From: a virus
IMG/VR virus record: IMGVR_UViG_3300044972_000729
Location: 1-32,762 of that record
DNA length: 32,762 nt
Direction: 5' to 3' (one strand)
In this document: piece after piece, positions 18,637-24,781 of the stretch
Layout of the letters: each line of letters starts with the position of its first letter
How positions within the stretch are numbered: position 1 is the first letter of the stretch
The notes under the pieces: generated by a model
Databases searched by the model: none
What the model was told of the DNA's origin: nothing
Seen by the model: the letters and a program-made list of their open reading frames with translations, nothing else
Position numbers and translations under genes: made by a program

Positions 18637-18707
18637 GGGAGCCGAGTGGCCGCGGGGTCTCATAAGCCTTCGCTTTCAGGAGCATGCCCTGACCCCGCAT
18701 CTTTGTA
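18625..18707 (+). ncRNA. tRNA-like hairpin with CAT loop
   Basis: Perfect 15-bp inverted repeat TACAAAGATGCGGGG (18625-18639) with 18693-18707. Inside: GGGGT-CTCATAA-GCCTT, an anticodon arm with CAT, and CAGG-AGCATGC-CCTG in the T-arm place. No CCA is encoded and the acceptor is extended, as for tRNA-Asn at 9720. Confidence 0.6.
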
Positions 18708-18772
18708 TTTTGTATCCCAAGCAGCAATACATCTATGTAGAAATAGCGCAAAAACTGTTTCCGCAACCAATC

Positions 18773-18812
18773 AATTTCTCAGTCTGGTGAAATGGTATCA
18801 CTAACAGAAATT
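18773..18812 (+). ncRNA. Mini hairpin carrying only a D-arm
   Basis: AATTTCT/AGAAATT ends enclose GTG-AAATGGTAT-CAC, almost the D-arm of tRNA-Lys(TTT). Just 40 bases. It lies directly before tRNA-Pro and may be a tRNA relic or the smallest tRNA-like element. Confidence 0.5.
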
Positions 18813-18814
18813 TT

Positions 18815-18888
18815 CTCCCGGTAGTTTAATGGTAGAATTTATGGTTTGGGACCATATGACGAGTGTTCGATTCACTCTCGGGAGACCA
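18815..18888 (+). tRNA. tRNA-Pro(TGG), copy 2
   Basis: Acceptor CTCCCGG/TCGGGAG, anticodon TATGG-TTTGGGA-CCATA, T-arm GAGTG-TTCGATT-CACTC, ACCA end. Confidence 0.92.
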
Positions 18889-18957
18889 CAAAAGGTAAAA
18901 CTCTTTCGTAAACTTAAATAAAGATTTATTGAAGTGTCCAAACTCTGCAATAAGCAG

Positions 18958-18986
18958 TTGACTTAATATAAAAAATACAGTATAAT
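18958..18986 (+). promoter_or_regulatory. sigma70-type promoter
   Basis: TTGACT 18958-18963, 17 bases, TATAAT 18981-18986, sixteen bases before tRNA-Val. Confidence 0.85.
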
Positions 18987-19001
18987 ACAAACAGATAGTA
19001 A

Positions 19002-19075
19002 GCCTCGTTAGTTCAATGGTAGAACGTCGTCTTTACACGGCGATTACGGCAGTTCGATTCTGTCACGAGGTACCA
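19002..19075 (+). tRNA. tRNA-Val(TAC)
   Basis: Acceptor GCCTCGT/ACGAGGT, D-arm GTTC..GAAC, anticodon TCGTC-TTTACAC-GGCGA, T-arm GGCAG-TTCGATT-CTGTC, ACCA end. Confidence 0.9.
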
Positions 19076-19095
19076 AACATAAAGGAACGCATTGT

Positions 19096-19239
19096 ATGTC
19101 AAAATCAGAAGATGTAATAAATCGTGCATACAGGAATGTTCCCAAAGAAGTTTCAGCATTTGATATGAACCTTGATAGTTTCTCTTTTAGAGGTATTAAA
19201 TACTATTGGTTGTTATTGAAACGAAAATTCACAAGATAA
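19096..19239 (+). CDS. Small hypothetical protein (47 aa)
   Basis: ATG with AAAGGAAC ribosome site. 47 residues ending in a basic, aromatic segment (IKYYWLLLKRKF) that might be a membrane or nucleic-acid contact; no family recognised. It stops one base before tRNA-Gly(GCC), showing the tight packing of this array. Confidence 0.65.
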   Translation: MSKSEDVINRAYRNVPKEVSAFDMNLDSFSFRGIKYYWLLLKRKFTR

Positions 19240-19240
19240 T

Positions 19241-19314
19241 GCGGGTATGATGTAATGGTAACCTATAACTTTGCCAAAGTTAATTTGAGAGTTCGATTCT
19301 CTCTACCCGCTCCA
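19241..19314 (+). tRNA. tRNA-Gly(GCC)
   Basis: Acceptor GCGGGTA/TACCCGC, anticodon TAACT-TTGCCAA-AGTTA, T-arm GAGAG-TTCGATT-CTCTC, TCCA end. Last clear tRNA of the array. Confidence 0.9.
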
Positions 19315-19338
19315 AATTTTTTAACCACAGGAGATAGT

Positions 19339-19557
19339 ATGACTGAATCTAGAGCGAGATATACTAGCCAAGAGGCAGCAGAGATGATTGGTAATCGTTT
19401 TGAAATGGTTCTAATCGCAACCGCAAGGGTTAGAGAACTCAGGCGAGGGCACAAGTCTAAACTAGCTAAACCCACAACTGCAGGACCAATCGTTACTGCA
19501 TTGATGGAAATTGAAAAGGGCCTAGTTGGCCGCGAGTACCTTAAACAAGTACGATAA
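19339..19557 (+). CDS. rpoZ: RNA polymerase omega-like subunit
   Basis: A 72-residue protein whose central NRFEMVLIATARVRELRRG matches the signature helix of bacterial omega (NRFELVLLAARRARQL in typical RpoZ), followed by a GPIVTALMEIEKGLV segment that matches the PTVVALREIAEGLI region. Length also fits omega. Omega wraps the beta' C-terminus and stabilises RNA polymerase, so a phage copy could replace or modify the host subunit. The ATG at 19339 follows AGGAGATAGT; an in-frame upstream ATG at 19255 lies inside tRNA-Gly and is rejected. It sits between the tRNA array and the Ro-like gene. Confidence 0.8.
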   Translation: MTESRARYTSQEAAEMIGNRFEMVLIATARVRELRRGHKSKLAKPTTAGPIVTALMEIEKGLVGREYLKQVR

Positions 19558-19565
19558 TAATTCTA

Positions 19566-19794
19566 GGGATGAATACAGCATTTAACCACTTACTTAATTG
19601 CATAGAAAGCGGTCGTAGGACAGTAGCAATACTTCTAGGTAACTAGACGCTCAAGGAATGTATGACAGATTGGAAAGACAATCTATGTGTTCACTACAGA
19701 AAGCCGAGTGTGAATAGTCAACATGAATTGTTGATAGGGTCTGAGTGTTATAATTGGTCAGACCAGAAAATAAATAAATTGGCACAATCATCCC
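19566..19794 (+). ncRNA. Long family E element E8
   Basis: Stem GGGATGA/TCATCCC over 229 bases, CAGCAT box nine bases after the GGAT, and CGTTTA after the 3' strand: a long version of family E with a diverged tail. Interior hairpins include GATTG/CAATC, TCAACA-TGAAT-TGTTGA and a perfect GGTCTGA/TCAGACC. No ORF. Confidence 0.55.
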
Positions 19795-19810
19795 GTTTAC
19801 CCAAAATGTA

Positions 19811-19839
19811 TTTACAACAACAAGAAACTAAGCTATAAT
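19811..19839 (+). promoter_or_regulatory. Promoter upstream of E6, E7 and the Ro-like gene
   Basis: TTTACA 19811-19816, 17 bases, TATAAT 19834-19839. The transcript would carry two family E elements and then the TROVE gene. Confidence 0.75.
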
Positions 19840-19862
19840 AAACGCTTAGACAATAAGATTTA

Positions 19863-19971
19863 GGATCGGTTCAGCAACACCATAAAACTATGGCCGATAG
19901 TCGGCGATAACTTCAAGACTATCAACGTGAGTTTGGATTTCTCACTTGAAACAAAAAGTACAAAACGATCC
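19863..19971 (+). ncRNA. Family E element E6 (upstream of Ro-like gene)
   Basis: Stem GGATCG/CGATCC, CAGCAA box at nine bases, tail TGTTAAAT. The 109-base unit contains CCATA/TATGG, a perfect 7-bp GATAGTC/GACTATC and GTGAG/CTCAC. It is one of two family members between the promoter and the TROVE start codon. Confidence 0.75.
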
Positions 19972-19982
19972 TGTTAAATTTA

Positions 19983-20039
19983 GGTTAACATCCGCAACAA
20001 TAATTTGGCGTCTGCTAGGACATTAAACTAGTATTAACC
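19983..20039 (+). ncRNA. Family E element E7 (leader of Ro-like gene)
   Basis: Stem GGTTAA/TTAACC, where the otherwise constant GGAT/ATCC is changed on both sides, box CCGCAA at the same offset, tail TGTTAAAA. It contains CTAG/CTAG. The element ends 26 bases before the TROVE start, just ahead of the ribosome site. Confidence 0.72.
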
Positions 20040-20065
20040 TGTTAAAAACTAAGAAAGGAAACAGT

Positions 20066-21481
20066 ATGCAATTCGCAACAGCAATCGGTAATCAAGAAGC
20101 CCGTACTACAAACGGTATGAAGGCTCGTCAGTCAACAGCTAACGCATGTGTTGACCTGTTCTACAACATCGGCGCAAGTCGTGGTAAGAACATCATCCCT
20201 CAATTCACCGCAGCTTACGTTGAGAATGCCGATCTGGCATTGCGTATTGTTCAATGGGCACGTGATGTCCGCGGTGGTGCTGGTGAACGGGAAATCTTCC
20301 GTCAAGTATTGACTCATTTGGAAAAGACTAACCCAGCTGATGCTGCTCGTCTTATCACTAAGGTGCCTGAACTTGGTAGGTTTGATGACTTGCTAGTTTT
20401 TGAATCTAAAGAAATGAAGGCTACTGCATACGCATTACTAGGTGACTACTTGCGTCAACGTAATGGTCTTGCTGCTAAGTGGACTCCACGTAAGGGCAAG
20501 ATCGCGGCTGAAATTCGTGAATTCTTCGGTATGAGCCCAAAGCAATATCGTAAGACTTTAGTTGGTATGACAACCGTTGTTGAATCACAAATGTGTGCAA
20601 ATGACTGGGATAACATCAACTACAGTCACGTTCCAAGTGTAGCGCATAGTCGTTACAAGAAGGCTTTCGGTCGTCACGGTACAACTTATGCCGAGTACAT
20701 CACTAAGTTGGTTAAGGGCGAAGCAGGTGTGAAGATCAATGCTAACGCAATCTTCCCGCATGATGTACTGAAGGGTCGTATCAGTGGATACGGTACAACC
20801 AAGTGGTCTGCTACTGAATTGGGTGCTATTGAAGCACAATGGGCTGCATTGCCTAACTATGTTGGTGACGCTAGCGTGTTGCCTCTAGTTGACGTTAGTG
20901 GCTCTATGACTAGCAAGGCAGGCAAAAAGGGTGACACCACTTGTTTGGAAATTGCAGTTTCATTGGGATTGTACTTTGCTGACAAGAACAAGGGTAAGTT
21001 CAAGGACTGCTTCTTGACTTTCAGCGACAATACCAAGTTGGTGAATCTTAAGGGTTCTATCAACCAAAAGATTGATCAAATGATCAGTTCAGATTGGGAA
21101 ATGAGTACAAACCTACATGGTGCGTTCAATCAAATCCTTAGCACTGCGGTTAAGAACAAGGTATCACAAGCAGAAATGCCTGAGACACTGATGATTTTCT
21201 CTGACATGCAATTTAACGCTTGCGTTAAGTATGATGACAGTGCAATGGAAATGATCGCACGTAAGTACAGTGAAGCAGGATACGAATTGCCTAAGGTAGT
21301 TTTCTGGAACTTGAATGCTAGCGGAAACGCTCCAGTTGAGTTTGACAAGAGTGGAACCGCTCTTGTATCAGGATTCTCCCCAGCGATTGCTGCTAGTGTA
21401 TTGGGTGCAGACCCAGATGCATTCTCGCCTGAAGCAATTATGCTTACGGCCGTGATGAATAGTCGCTACGATTTGATGTAA
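20066..21481 (+). CDS. Ro60/Rsr-like TROVE-vWA RNA-binding protein
   Basis: A 471-residue protein with the Ro60 layout: an N-terminal HEAT-repeat (TROVE) ring, with RIVQWARDVRGGAGEREIFR (60-79) matching the conserved RDxRGGxGER stretch, then a von Willebrand A domain with MIDAS motif DVSGSM (Asp276, Ser278, Ser280) and a later FSDMQF. Ro60 proteins bind misfolded RNA ends in the ring and Y RNA on its outside; bacterial Rsr works with exonucleases in RNA decay and rRNA maturation. Start with AAAGGAAAC upstream. Two family E RNAs lie in its leader and a terminator follows, so it is a single-gene unit. The DUF2828 branch of the same fold is an alternative family label. Confidence 0.88.
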   Translation: MQFATAIGNQEARTTNGMKARQSTANACVDLFYNIGASRGKNIIPQFTAAYVENADLALRIVQWARDVRGGAGEREIFRQVLTHLEKTNPADAARLITKVPELGRFDDLLVFESKEMKATAYALLGDYLRQRNGLAAKWTPRKGKIAAEIREFFGMSPKQYRKTLVGMTTVVESQMCANDWDNINYSHVPSVAHSRYKKAFGRHGTTYAEYITKLVKGEAGVKINANAIFPHDVLKGRISGYGTTKWSATELGAIEAQWAALPNYVGDASVLPLVDVSGSMTSKAGKKGDTTCLEIAVSLGLYFADKNKGKFKDCFLTFSDNTKLVNLKGSINQKIDQMISSDWEMSTNLHGAFNQILSTAVKNKVSQAEMPETLMIFSDMQFNACVKYDDSAMEMIARKYSEAGYELPKVVFWNLNASGNAPVEFDKSGTALVSGFSPAIAASVLGADPDAFSPEAIMLTAVMNSRYDLM

Positions 21482-21499
21482 TAATCAATGATTCAAAAG

Positions 21500-21523
21500 A
21501 AATACCCGGTTCGCCGGGTATTT
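21500..21523 (+). terminator. Intrinsic terminator after Ro-like gene
   Basis: AAATACCCGG-TTCG-CCGGGTATTT, a stable UUCG-capped stem with A/T flanks. Confidence 0.88.
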
Positions 21524-21530
21524 CCATATG

Positions 21531-21559
21531 TTGACAATAAATGGTTAAAGTGCTATAAT
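21531..21559 (+). promoter_or_regulatory. Promoter of a leaderless gene
   Basis: TTGACA 21531-21536, 17 bases starting ATAAATGG, TATAAT 21554-21559. The next ATG begins seven bases after the -10 box, where transcription should start. Confidence 0.88.
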
Positions 21560-21565
21560 ACATCT

Positions 21566-21787
21566 ATGTATCAAGTAATAGGTAAAACAATAACATTCAA
21601 TGTGATGACATTGAATGAAGCAATGAGTACAGCTAAGGCTATGAACGAGTTTGTGACCATCAAAAGTGCAGACTTTGAAATGGTAGGTATGTTCGGTGTA
21701 GATAGTGTTGTAGATGGCAAGTGTCCAGATGGTGTCGCATACACATGGAATAAGGCAAGTCGCATAGGAGCGACAAGACGAAGATAA
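21566..21787 (+). CDS. Hypothetical protein, probably leaderless mRNA
   Basis: 73 residues, no recognised domain (MYQVIGKTITF... FVTIKSADFEMVGMFGVDSV). The ATG at 21566 coincides with the expected +1 of the promoter at 21531-21559, so translation should start on a leaderless or nearly leaderless transcript; the longer frame from 21488 would run through the terminator and promoter and is rejected. The product looks like a small beta-rich domain with a basic tail ending in RRR. It heads a run of small genes. Confidence 0.75.
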   Translation: MYQVIGKTITFNVMTLNEAMSTAKAMNEFVTIKSADFEMVGMFGVDSVVDGKCPDGVAYTWNKASRIGATRRR

Positions 21788-21799
21788 GGAGTAAGTGCT

Positions 21800-21991
21800 A
21801 TGATAGTTGCAAAATTTGACGGACGTTGGGTTCACGTTGTAAAATTTATGCGTGATGTAGCTTTCAGCACCGACAAAGACTGGTTTATGGTTAACTTTGA
21901 TTTTGAAAAAGTTAAGCGTAAACGTGAACAATTTATGTGGGTTCCAGCAGTAACACGTTTTGAATGTATCAAAGAATTTGTAGGAGAATAA
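21800..21991 (+). CDS. Hypothetical small protein (63 aa)
   Basis: Start preceded by AAGGAGTAAG, an excellent ribosome site. A Trp/Phe-rich, basic protein (DGRWVHVVKFMRDVAF...WFMVNFDFEKVKRKREQFMW) that looks like a small beta sheet plus helix. No family recognised. Cotranscribed with neighbours at 1-12 base spacing. Confidence 0.75.
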   Translation: MIVAKFDGRWVHVVKFMRDVAFSTDKDWFMVNFDFEKVKRKREQFMWVPAVTRFECIKEFVGE

Positions 21992-21992
21992 T

Positions 21993-22127
21993 ATGGCTCA
22001 TAAACATCAAGGTCAACTAACATCTGCTCCCCAATGGTGGAAACACTTGAAAGATTGGAAGCGGGTGTTTTGGAAAACAGAACGTCAAGCACAAAAACAA
22101 GATACTAAGAAAAGAGAAAAAGAATGA
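21993..22127 (+). CDS. Small basic protein (44 aa)
   Basis: ATG with AGGAGAATA upstream. 44 residues, Trp- and Lys-rich (PQWWKHLKDWKRVFW) with a charged C-terminal tail; possibly an amphipathic helix. Its stop overlaps the next start as ATGA, indicating coupling to the phosphoesterase. Confidence 0.7.
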   Translation: MAHKHQGQLTSAPQWWKHLKDWKRVFWKTERQAQKQDTKKREKE

Positions 22128-22681
22128 AGACATGGGTAACATCAGATTTACATTGGGGACATGCAAACATCATGAAATTTTGCCCAGTATCACGGGCAAG
22201 ATTTCGCAATGATGTGGCTTACATGAACGAAGCCATGGTCAAGGAATGGAATGCGTTAATCGGCACTGCTGACCTTGTTTATATTTTGGGTGATGTGGCA
22301 TTTTTGCCCGCTCCAAAAGCAACCGAATACATGCGCAGGCTGAATGGTACTAAGATTTTGGTTGAGGGTAATCACGATAAGAAACTGTTAAAAGATTTTC
22401 AATTTCGTGCAGAGTTTGGTGAAGTACATCCCTACTTGGACATCAACTACAATGGAACTAAAGTTGTGATGTTTCATTATCCTATTGCAGAATGGGACCA
22501 GATGCATCGCGGTAGTGTTCATTTGCATGGTCATTTGCACGGTAGTACCAGCGGCATGGAAAAGTTTCGGTGTCGTGACATGGGAATAGATGCAACCGGC
22601 GTGATTGCAATCACCATGGAAGATGCTATCAAAGACGCATTAAAGGGTGAAATCAAAGGGCATCATCAAAAGGGTGATTGA
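22124..22681 (+). CDS. Calcineurin-like metallophosphoesterase
   Basis: A 185-residue protein with all metal-binding motifs of the family in order: DLHWGH (Asp8, His10), GDV (57), GNHD (82-85), FHYP (His118) and GHLHG (His137, His139). It should hold a dinuclear Mn/Fe site and hydrolyse a phosphomono- or diester; small phage members often act on nucleotides or on RNA 2',3'-cyclic ends (family knowledge, not shown here). Start overlaps the upstream stop. In this genome it could serve the RNA repair set downstream. Confidence 0.92.
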   Translation: MKTWVTSDLHWGHANIMKFCPVSRARFRNDVAYMNEAMVKEWNALIGTADLVYILGDVAFLPAPKATEYMRRLNGTKILVEGNHDKKLLKDFQFRAEFGEVHPYLDINYNGTKVVMFHYPIAEWDQMHRGSVHLHGHLHGSTSGMEKFRCRDMGIDATGVIAITMEDAIKDALKGEIKGHHQKGD

Positions 22682-22701
22682 ATGAAAGAAGAAAAATTAA
22701 G

Positions 22702-22730
22702 TTGACATTAAATCATTTTGGGTATATAAT
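22702..22730 (+). promoter_or_regulatory. sigma70-type promoter
   Basis: TTGACA 22702-22707, 17 bases, TATAAT 22725-22730; starts the first block of MNERI paralogues. Confidence 0.88.
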
Positions 22731-22763
22731 ATACTCTTAGACAGTTAACTAAAGGACGGTTAG

Positions 22764-22904
22764 ATGATGTACCTAGCAATCTTAAATATTTTTTCAATCT
22801 TGGGGCTATATGTTTATGCCGAAGTACATAATGCTCGTCTAGGGCGTGATGTTTGGGATTGGGCACACAAACTTTCTAAATGGTTGAAAACTAAAGGATA
22901 CTAA
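22764..22904 (+). CDS. Small single-pass membrane protein (46 aa)
   Basis: AAAGGACGG ribosome site before a doubled ATG. Residues 3-20 (YLAILNIFSILGLYVYAE) form one hydrophobic helix, followed by an amphipathic basic tail. The next gene begins on the base after its stop. Function unknown. Confidence 0.7.
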   Translation: MMYLAILNIFSILGLYVYAEVHNARLGRDVWDWAHKLSKWLKTKGY

Positions 22905-23126
22905 ATGAACGAACGAATTCAAGAACTAATCAAACAATGTACATCATGGAGTGAAGGGTCAACCTGGACCAGCAATGAGGAATTTGATAAAGAGAAGTTC
23001 GCCGAGTTGATTGTTAGGGAATGTATGGATATATGTTATCGAACTGATACTGAATATGAGGGTCATAAAGTTAAATCAACGGTAATTGCCAGCAAAGTTG
23101 CTGAACATTTCGGAGTTGAAGAATGA
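22905..23126 (+). CDS. MNERI-family paralogue 1
   Basis: 73 residues in the three-part plan of this family: start MNERIQELI, core EKFAELIVREC at about 30-40, end EHFGVEE. The segments between core and ends are unlike those of the other members. I do not know the function; the pattern suggests a small helical protein with a variable middle. The GGAG inside its FGVEE codons serves as ribosome site for the next gene, whose ATG overlaps its stop. Confidence 0.85.
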   Translation: MNERIQELIKQCTSWSEGSTWTSNEEFDKEKFAELIVRECMDICYRTDTEYEGHKVKSTVIASKVAEHFGVEE

Positions 23127-23266
23127 AAACGTGGTTTGTATATTATGAGAGTCCTCGTGGATTGTCTGGCATGAGTACAGTAGATGCTCTCACCAAAGAT
23201 GAAGTGTCATCTATTTTTCTCTGCCATCGCCCAGGATACCATATTGAATTGATTACAGACAGATAA
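23123..23266 (+). CDS. Small hypothetical protein (47 aa)
   Basis: Begins in the ATGA overlap with paralogue 1, using that gene's tail as ribosome site. 47 residues (MKTWFVYYESPRGLSGMS... HRPGYHIELITDR) with a beta-rich look; no family recognised. Followed by a stranded copy of the paralogue tail (AAATCGGAGTTGAAGAATG) that starts the next gene. Confidence 0.7.
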   Translation: MKTWFVYYESPRGLSGMSTVDALTKDEVSSIFLCHRPGYHIELITDR

Positions 23267-23284
23267 CTAAATCGGAGTTGAAGA

Positions 23285-23512
23285 ATGAGTTGTACACATC
23301 AAAGAGAACACTCACAGTGGGTCACTAGAGATTACTTTGGTGAAGAAATCGACGGAGAGTGGAAATACACTACAGAATCGTCTTATGTAGACATTGACTT
23401 ACACAGATATAAGTGTACAATGTGTAATGAAGTATTTTATTATTCAGGCAGGGCTAGAGACTACTATGAAAAAGGTATCAAGACCGAATGGATTAAAGGA
23501 TTAAACAAATGA
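23285..23512 (+). CDS. Small putative zinc-binding protein
   Basis: 75 residues with Cys3-x-His5 and His9 near the start and CTMC (about 49-52) later, which could make a small zinc site. Its ribosome site is a relic of the paralogue tail at 23270-23284, with no paralogue gene attached to it, showing that the tail moves as a translation-start cassette. Overlaps the next gene by ATGA. Confidence 0.75.
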   Translation: MSCTHQREHSQWVTRDYFGEEIDGEWKYTTESSYVDIDLHRYKCTMCNEVFYYSGRARDYYEKGIKTEWIKGLNK

Positions 23513-23751
23513 ACGAACGAATTAAAGAACTTTATTCTGATGCAGCATTGTATGCATTTAATCAACGATTTATCCCAGGCGTTGTACGAGAATTACAAGA
23601 AGTAATTACAGAAAAGTTCGCCGAGTTGATTGTCAAAGAGTGCAAAGAGAACTTTGCTAAAGTTTGGTATGAGCAAGGAGTGGATTGTCGTGGCGCAGAA
23701 CTTGATAAGTTTATGGCACGGTTTGAACAACATTTCGGAGTAAAAGAATGA
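23509..23751 (+). CDS. MNERI-family paralogue 2
   Basis: 80 residues, MNERIKELY start, core EKFAELIVKEC at 35-45, end QHFGVKE. The region after the core (ENFAKVWYEQGVDCRGAELDKFMARF) is specific to this copy. Overlaps both neighbours by four bases. Confidence 0.85.
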   Translation: MNERIKELYSDAALYAFNQRFIPGVVRELQEVITEKFAELIVKECKENFAKVWYEQGVDCRGAELDKFMARFEQHFGVKE

Positions 23752-23987
23752 ACGAACGAATTGATGAATTGTGGCAAGAGGCAGTAGACGCCACGTGGAT
23801 TGATAATTCTAAGTCTACTCACGAAAAGTTCGCCGAGTTGATTGTGAAGCAATGTACTGACATTCTAATGATACCAGAGCATGTTATGAATCATCATCAA
23901 GAACTTACTGACTACTATCGTGGTTGGGTCGATGGCAACTTGCTAGGTATTGAACATATTAAAAAACATTTTGGAGTTGAAGAATGA
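23748..23987 (+). CDS. MNERI-family paralogue 3
   Basis: 79 residues, MNERIDELW start, core EKFAELIVKQC, end KHFGVEE. The post-core part contains HHQELTDYYRGWVDGNLLGIEHI, resembling segments that recur in paralogue 7 and the gene at 25095 (GYENGL, YGWNAA), a hint of exchange between copies. Confidence 0.85.
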   Translation: MNERIDELWQEAVDATWIDNSKSTHEKFAELIVKQCTDILMIPEHVMNHHQELTDYYRGWVDGNLLGIEHIKKHFGVEE

Positions 23988-24103
23988 ACGAAGGTGAACG
24001 AGCAGGCCGCCGGGCTCAGGTGTTACTCTACATGGTATTGTTTGCTGTATGGTTCAATGTTGCTTGCATTGTAGTCTGGATTTATATGGAGTGGTTTTTA
24101 TGA
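23984..24103 (+). CDS. Tiny membrane protein (39 aa)
   Basis: ATGA start overlap with paralogue 3 and ATGA stop overlap with paralogue 4. It opens with MNEGE, close to the family's MNERI, then a basic stretch and one hydrophobic helix (LLYMVLFAVWFNVACIVVWIY). It may be a paralogue start fused to a membrane segment. Function unknown. Confidence 0.65.
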   Translation: MNEGERAGRRAQVLLYMVLFAVWFNVACIVVWIYMEWFL

Positions 24104-24285
24104 ACGAACGAATTAGAGAACTTGCCCGTAGAGTGGTCGGAAAACATCGCAATGACGTTAGCTCTATCAGCCTTTTTGATGAACAGATTGAGAAGTTCGC
24201 CGAGTTGATTGTGCGGGAATGTTGCGATCAGGTAAGAATGGTTGATGCTATGGAAATTAAAAGACATTTCGGAGTTGAAGAATGA
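24100..24285 (+). CDS. MNERI-family paralogue 4
   Basis: 61 residues, the shortest copy: MNERIRELA start, core EKFAELIVREC, short post-core segment, end RHFGVEE. An in-frame ATG at 24049 lies inside the previous gene and is rejected. Confidence 0.83.
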   Translation: MNERIRELARRVVGKHRNDVSSISLFDEQIEKFAELIVRECCDQVRMVDAMEIKRHFGVEE

Positions 24286-24515
24286 ACGAACGAATTAAAC
24301 TACTTGCTATACAGGCAAAATATGATGCTCGGAGCAATCGGCATTATCTTGAGAGAGTACATAACAGAGAAATTACTCTTGAAGAATATCAAGAAATGTA
24401 TGACCAAAAGTTCGCCGAGTTGATTGTTCGGGAGTGTATAGACGTACACGTAGATGATTATGGTGTTGACATTATCGGTGATGTGTTGAAGGAACATTTC
24501 GGAGTTGAAGAATGA
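24282..24515 (+). CDS. MNERI-family paralogue 5
   Basis: 77 residues, MNERIKLLA start, core QKFAELIVREC, end EHFGVEE. The pre-core segment is longer than in copy 4, with a charged helix. ATGA overlaps at both ends. Confidence 0.85.
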   Translation: MNERIKLLAIQAKYDARSNRHYLERVHNREITLEEYQEMYDQKFAELIVRECIDVHVDDYGVDIIGDVLKEHFGVEE

Positions 24516-24781
24516 ACGAACGAATTAAAGAACTTTATAATCAAGCTGACAAGTTTGCCAAAGAAAATCGCACACAAACCATTAGTGGTCCAGGCAACAA
24601 CTACTTTGAACTGTTTCACGAAAAGTTCGCCGAGTTGATTGTTCGGGAATGTGCTAAACTGATTGATAACAAAGTAACGATTACTGCCGCTGAGACATAT
24701 GATGAAGTTTTTGTAGCCAAGTATGATACCAGAGAACTTAGTGCAAAACAGATTAAAGAACATTTCGGAGTTGAAGAATGA
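24512..24781 (+). CDS. MNERI-family paralogue 6
   Basis: 89 residues, MNERIKELY start, core EKFAELIVREC, end EHFGVEE. The post-core segment (AKLIDNKVTITAAETYDEVFVAKY) looks beta-rich and is unique to this copy. Confidence 0.85.
   Translation: MNERIKELYNQADKFAKENRTQTISGPGNNYFELFHEKFAELIVRECAKLIDNKVTITAAETYDEVFVAKYDTRELSAKQIKEHFGVEE

Noticed and set aside
19255-19338. N-terminal extension of the omega-like protein
   Set aside because: The extra 28 codons would be translated from tRNA-Gly; the ATG at 19339 has its own strong ribosome site.
8941-20039. Family E and P repeats read as a CRISPR array or simple repeats
   Set aside because: Spacing is irregular, copies differ in length, and the conserved parts are paired ends rather than direct repeats with spacers.
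20585-20839. Minus-strand ORFs within the TROVE gene
   Set aside because: They are shadow frames of a well-supported coding gene, with no ribosome sites and no domain.
21488-21565. N-terminal extension of the gene at 21566
   Set aside because: It would be coded by a terminator and a promoter; the start at the promoter's +1 is preferred.
21832-22092. Minus-strand ORF opposite small genes
   Set aside because: The + strand genes have strong ribosome sites; the minus frame has none.
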